Shown piece by piece: positions 5,100-5,972 of a stretch of 5,972 nt of DNA. Made by a program: the position numbers and the translations under genes. This DNA is from Thermoproteota archaeon (GTDB lineage Archaea; Thermoproteota; Thermoprotei_A; Sulfolobales; Desulfurococcaceae), in assembly GCA_013154205.1 (NCBI GenBank), contig JAADCY010000084.1:1-5972 (forward strand). Direction: 5' to 3'. The notes under the pieces were generated by a model that was given only the letters and a program-made list of their open reading frames with translations, had not been told where the DNA came from and ran no database searches. Within the stretch, counting starts at the first letter, position 1. Each line of letters starts with the position of its first letter.

Positions 5100-5929
5100 T
5101 CACCAGGCTCTTCCACATCCACGTCGATGTCCTTACCAGTCTCCCCCTCTTCTTCTCCGCTCTTACCTGTCTCCTCTACTTCTTTGGCTTCCTCTAGTAT
5201 GATCTCTTCTTCGATGACCTTGCCGAGCTTGTAGAACTTATACACTGTGATTACATATATGATGAGCCCCATGATGAATACTAATAATCCCACGATTGTG
5301 AGCGGGGCTGAGATCGACATGAACGTAGTGAATACTTCTTTTAGTGTAACAGTTGTTTTGGCGGCAAATACTGCTGCGTAGTGTTTTAGACTTGATACGG
5401 TGAACCATATGGCTGGTAATTGCAGTATATTGAAGAATCCGAGCGCTATGAATAGCATTGCGAGGTACTTGGGCATTACTTGCTCGGTGTCTATGCTGAG
5501 CCTCTTAAACCCTATTGACTCTATGAATAACCCGATCGCTATCAGTAGTGGTGATATGTAATTTAGTACTGAGCCTGACTGGCTGGCTACTTCTTCTAAG
5601 TAATGAGCGAGTGCCGGGCCGCTCAGTGTCGCGTTGAGGCTTGGGCTTGTAGTATTGGTGAATAATTCCTTCCATGGAGCCTCGATCTTAGGAGCTATTA
5701 GTCCTTGAACTATTGAGAGTATGAAGCCTACGAATACTATGAAGCTTCCGATGGCGGCTAGAAGATATGCTTTGCTCCTACCCCATTTCTTGTCTAGTAG
5801 GTACCATGAGATCCCTGTTAGGAATGCTCCTATGAACTGTACGAGCGGTATTATCCTGATAATGTATCCTAGCATGAATATTTTACGTAAACTCGAAGGA
5901 AATTCTTTTAATTCTGGACGATGCTCCAC
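5087..5929 (-). CDS. Hypothetical five-helix membrane protein with acidic C-terminal tail
   Basis: I cannot assign a function to this 280-residue protein. Hydrophobic segments lie at about 24-45, 55-78, 121-140, 156-178 and 207-231. Between helices 2 and 3 a loop of about 40 residues has sequons N92TT and N99AT, which suggests that it is extracellular. With five helices this puts the N-terminus inside and the C-terminus outside if the loop assignment is right and helix 1 starts inside; the positive-inside signal is mixed, so topology stays uncertain. The last 48 residues are hydrophilic, with 19 Glu or Asp and a repeated ETGK motif. Its overall layout recalls crenarchaeal DUF973-type proteins, but I cannot confirm membership. 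GTG 5929 has GGTG six bases upstream; ATG 5875 is an alternative. It converges on the protease operon. Confidence 0.75.
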   Translation of the reverse strand: MEHRPELKEFPSSLRKIFMLGYIIRIIPLVQFIGAFLTGISWYLLDKKWGRSKAYLLAAIGSFIVFVGFILSIVQGLIAPKIEAPWKELFTNTTSPSLNATLSGPALAHYLEEVASQSGSVLNYISPLLIAIGLFIESIGFKRLSIDTEQVMPKYLAMLFIALGFFNILQLPAIWFTVSSLKHYAAVFAAKTTVTLKEVFTTFMSISAPLTIVGLLVFIMGLIIYVITVYKFYKLGKVIEEEIILEEAKEVEETGKSGEEEGETGKDIDVDVEEPGEETI

Positions 5930-5935
5930 CCTTTA

Positions 5936-5970
5936 CACCACTTATATAATGTTCGAGCTTTGATATTATT
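5936..5970 (-). promoter_or_regulatory. Putative promoter and ribosome site of the five-helix membrane protein gene
   Basis: On the minus strand AATAATAT (5963-5970) lies about 26 bases before the expected transcript start near 5940, which would leave a short leader holding GGTG (5936-5939), six bases from GTG 5929. A stronger-looking palindromic TTATATAA (5942-5949) would start transcription near 5920, inside the gene and upstream of ATG 5875; being symmetrical it could also serve a plus-strand gene beyond the right edge. The boxes are visible, but which one is used is undecided. Confidence 0.4.
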
Positions 5971-5972
5971 TC

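Noticed and set aside
5258..5311. Two ATGATGA motifs followed by CTGA, resembling boxes of a C/D guide RNA
   Set aside because: They fall inside the fifth-helix coding region of the membrane protein gene, the box spacing is wrong for a C/D RNA, and no terminal stem is seen.
1..5972. Mobile elements, CRISPR repeats, toxin-antitoxin or defence genes
   Set aside because: No transposase or integrase motifs, no spaced direct repeats and no defence domains were seen; composition is fairly even across the window.

Overview
The window looks like part of the chromosome of a hyperthermophilic crenarchaeon, probably of the Desulfurococcales. The reasons are the protein families present (archaeal-type NMN adenylyltransferase, TldD/TldE, a compact M50 protease), AGG/AGA and ATA-rich codon use, GGTGA/GAGGTGATC-type Shine-Dalgarno sites, mostly GTG or TTG starts, TATA-like boxes in place of bacterial -35/-10 elements, and very tight gene packing. 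This is an inference; there is no rRNA gene here to settle it. No stretch of 300 bases lacks a gene, and I see no tRNA, rRNA, CRISPR array, insertion sequence or integration scar.

Left (1-1765, plus strand): the 3' end of tldD, cut by the window edge, overlaps the start of tldE. Together they encode the two halves of the TldD/TldE (PmbA) metalloprotease complex. The tldD fragment keeps the conserved C-terminal Cys. TldE lacks the HExxxH zinc motif, as expected of the non-catalytic partner.

Middle (1774-3925, minus strand): a three-gene run reads NMN adenylyltransferase, then a Cys-rich YkgJ-type protein, then biotin protein ligase with an N-terminal winged helix. The gaps are 22 and 6 bases, and the YkgJ stop lies inside the ligase ribosome binding site. 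Two genes activate cofactors by adenylyl transfer (NMN to NAD; biotin to biotinyl-AMP and on to a carrier protein). The role of the middle gene is not established.

Divergent promoter region (3926-4006): it holds a TATA-like box and a perfect 7-bp inverted repeat with a 9-bp spacer, which could be an operator.

Right (4007-5071, plus strand): a site-2-protease-like membrane metalloprotease is followed after 27 bases by a small single-anchor protein whose outer domain has five N-glycosylation sequons and two cysteines. Its predicted orientation suits a protease substrate or partner, though this is speculative. Converging on this pair is a five-helix membrane protein (5087-5929, minus) with a strongly acidic cytoplasmic-type tail and no function I can assign.

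Most of the window is ordinary housekeeping sequence. The least described parts are the protease/ectodomain pair, the dyad in the divergent promoter, and the Cys-rich protein coupled to biotin ligase.
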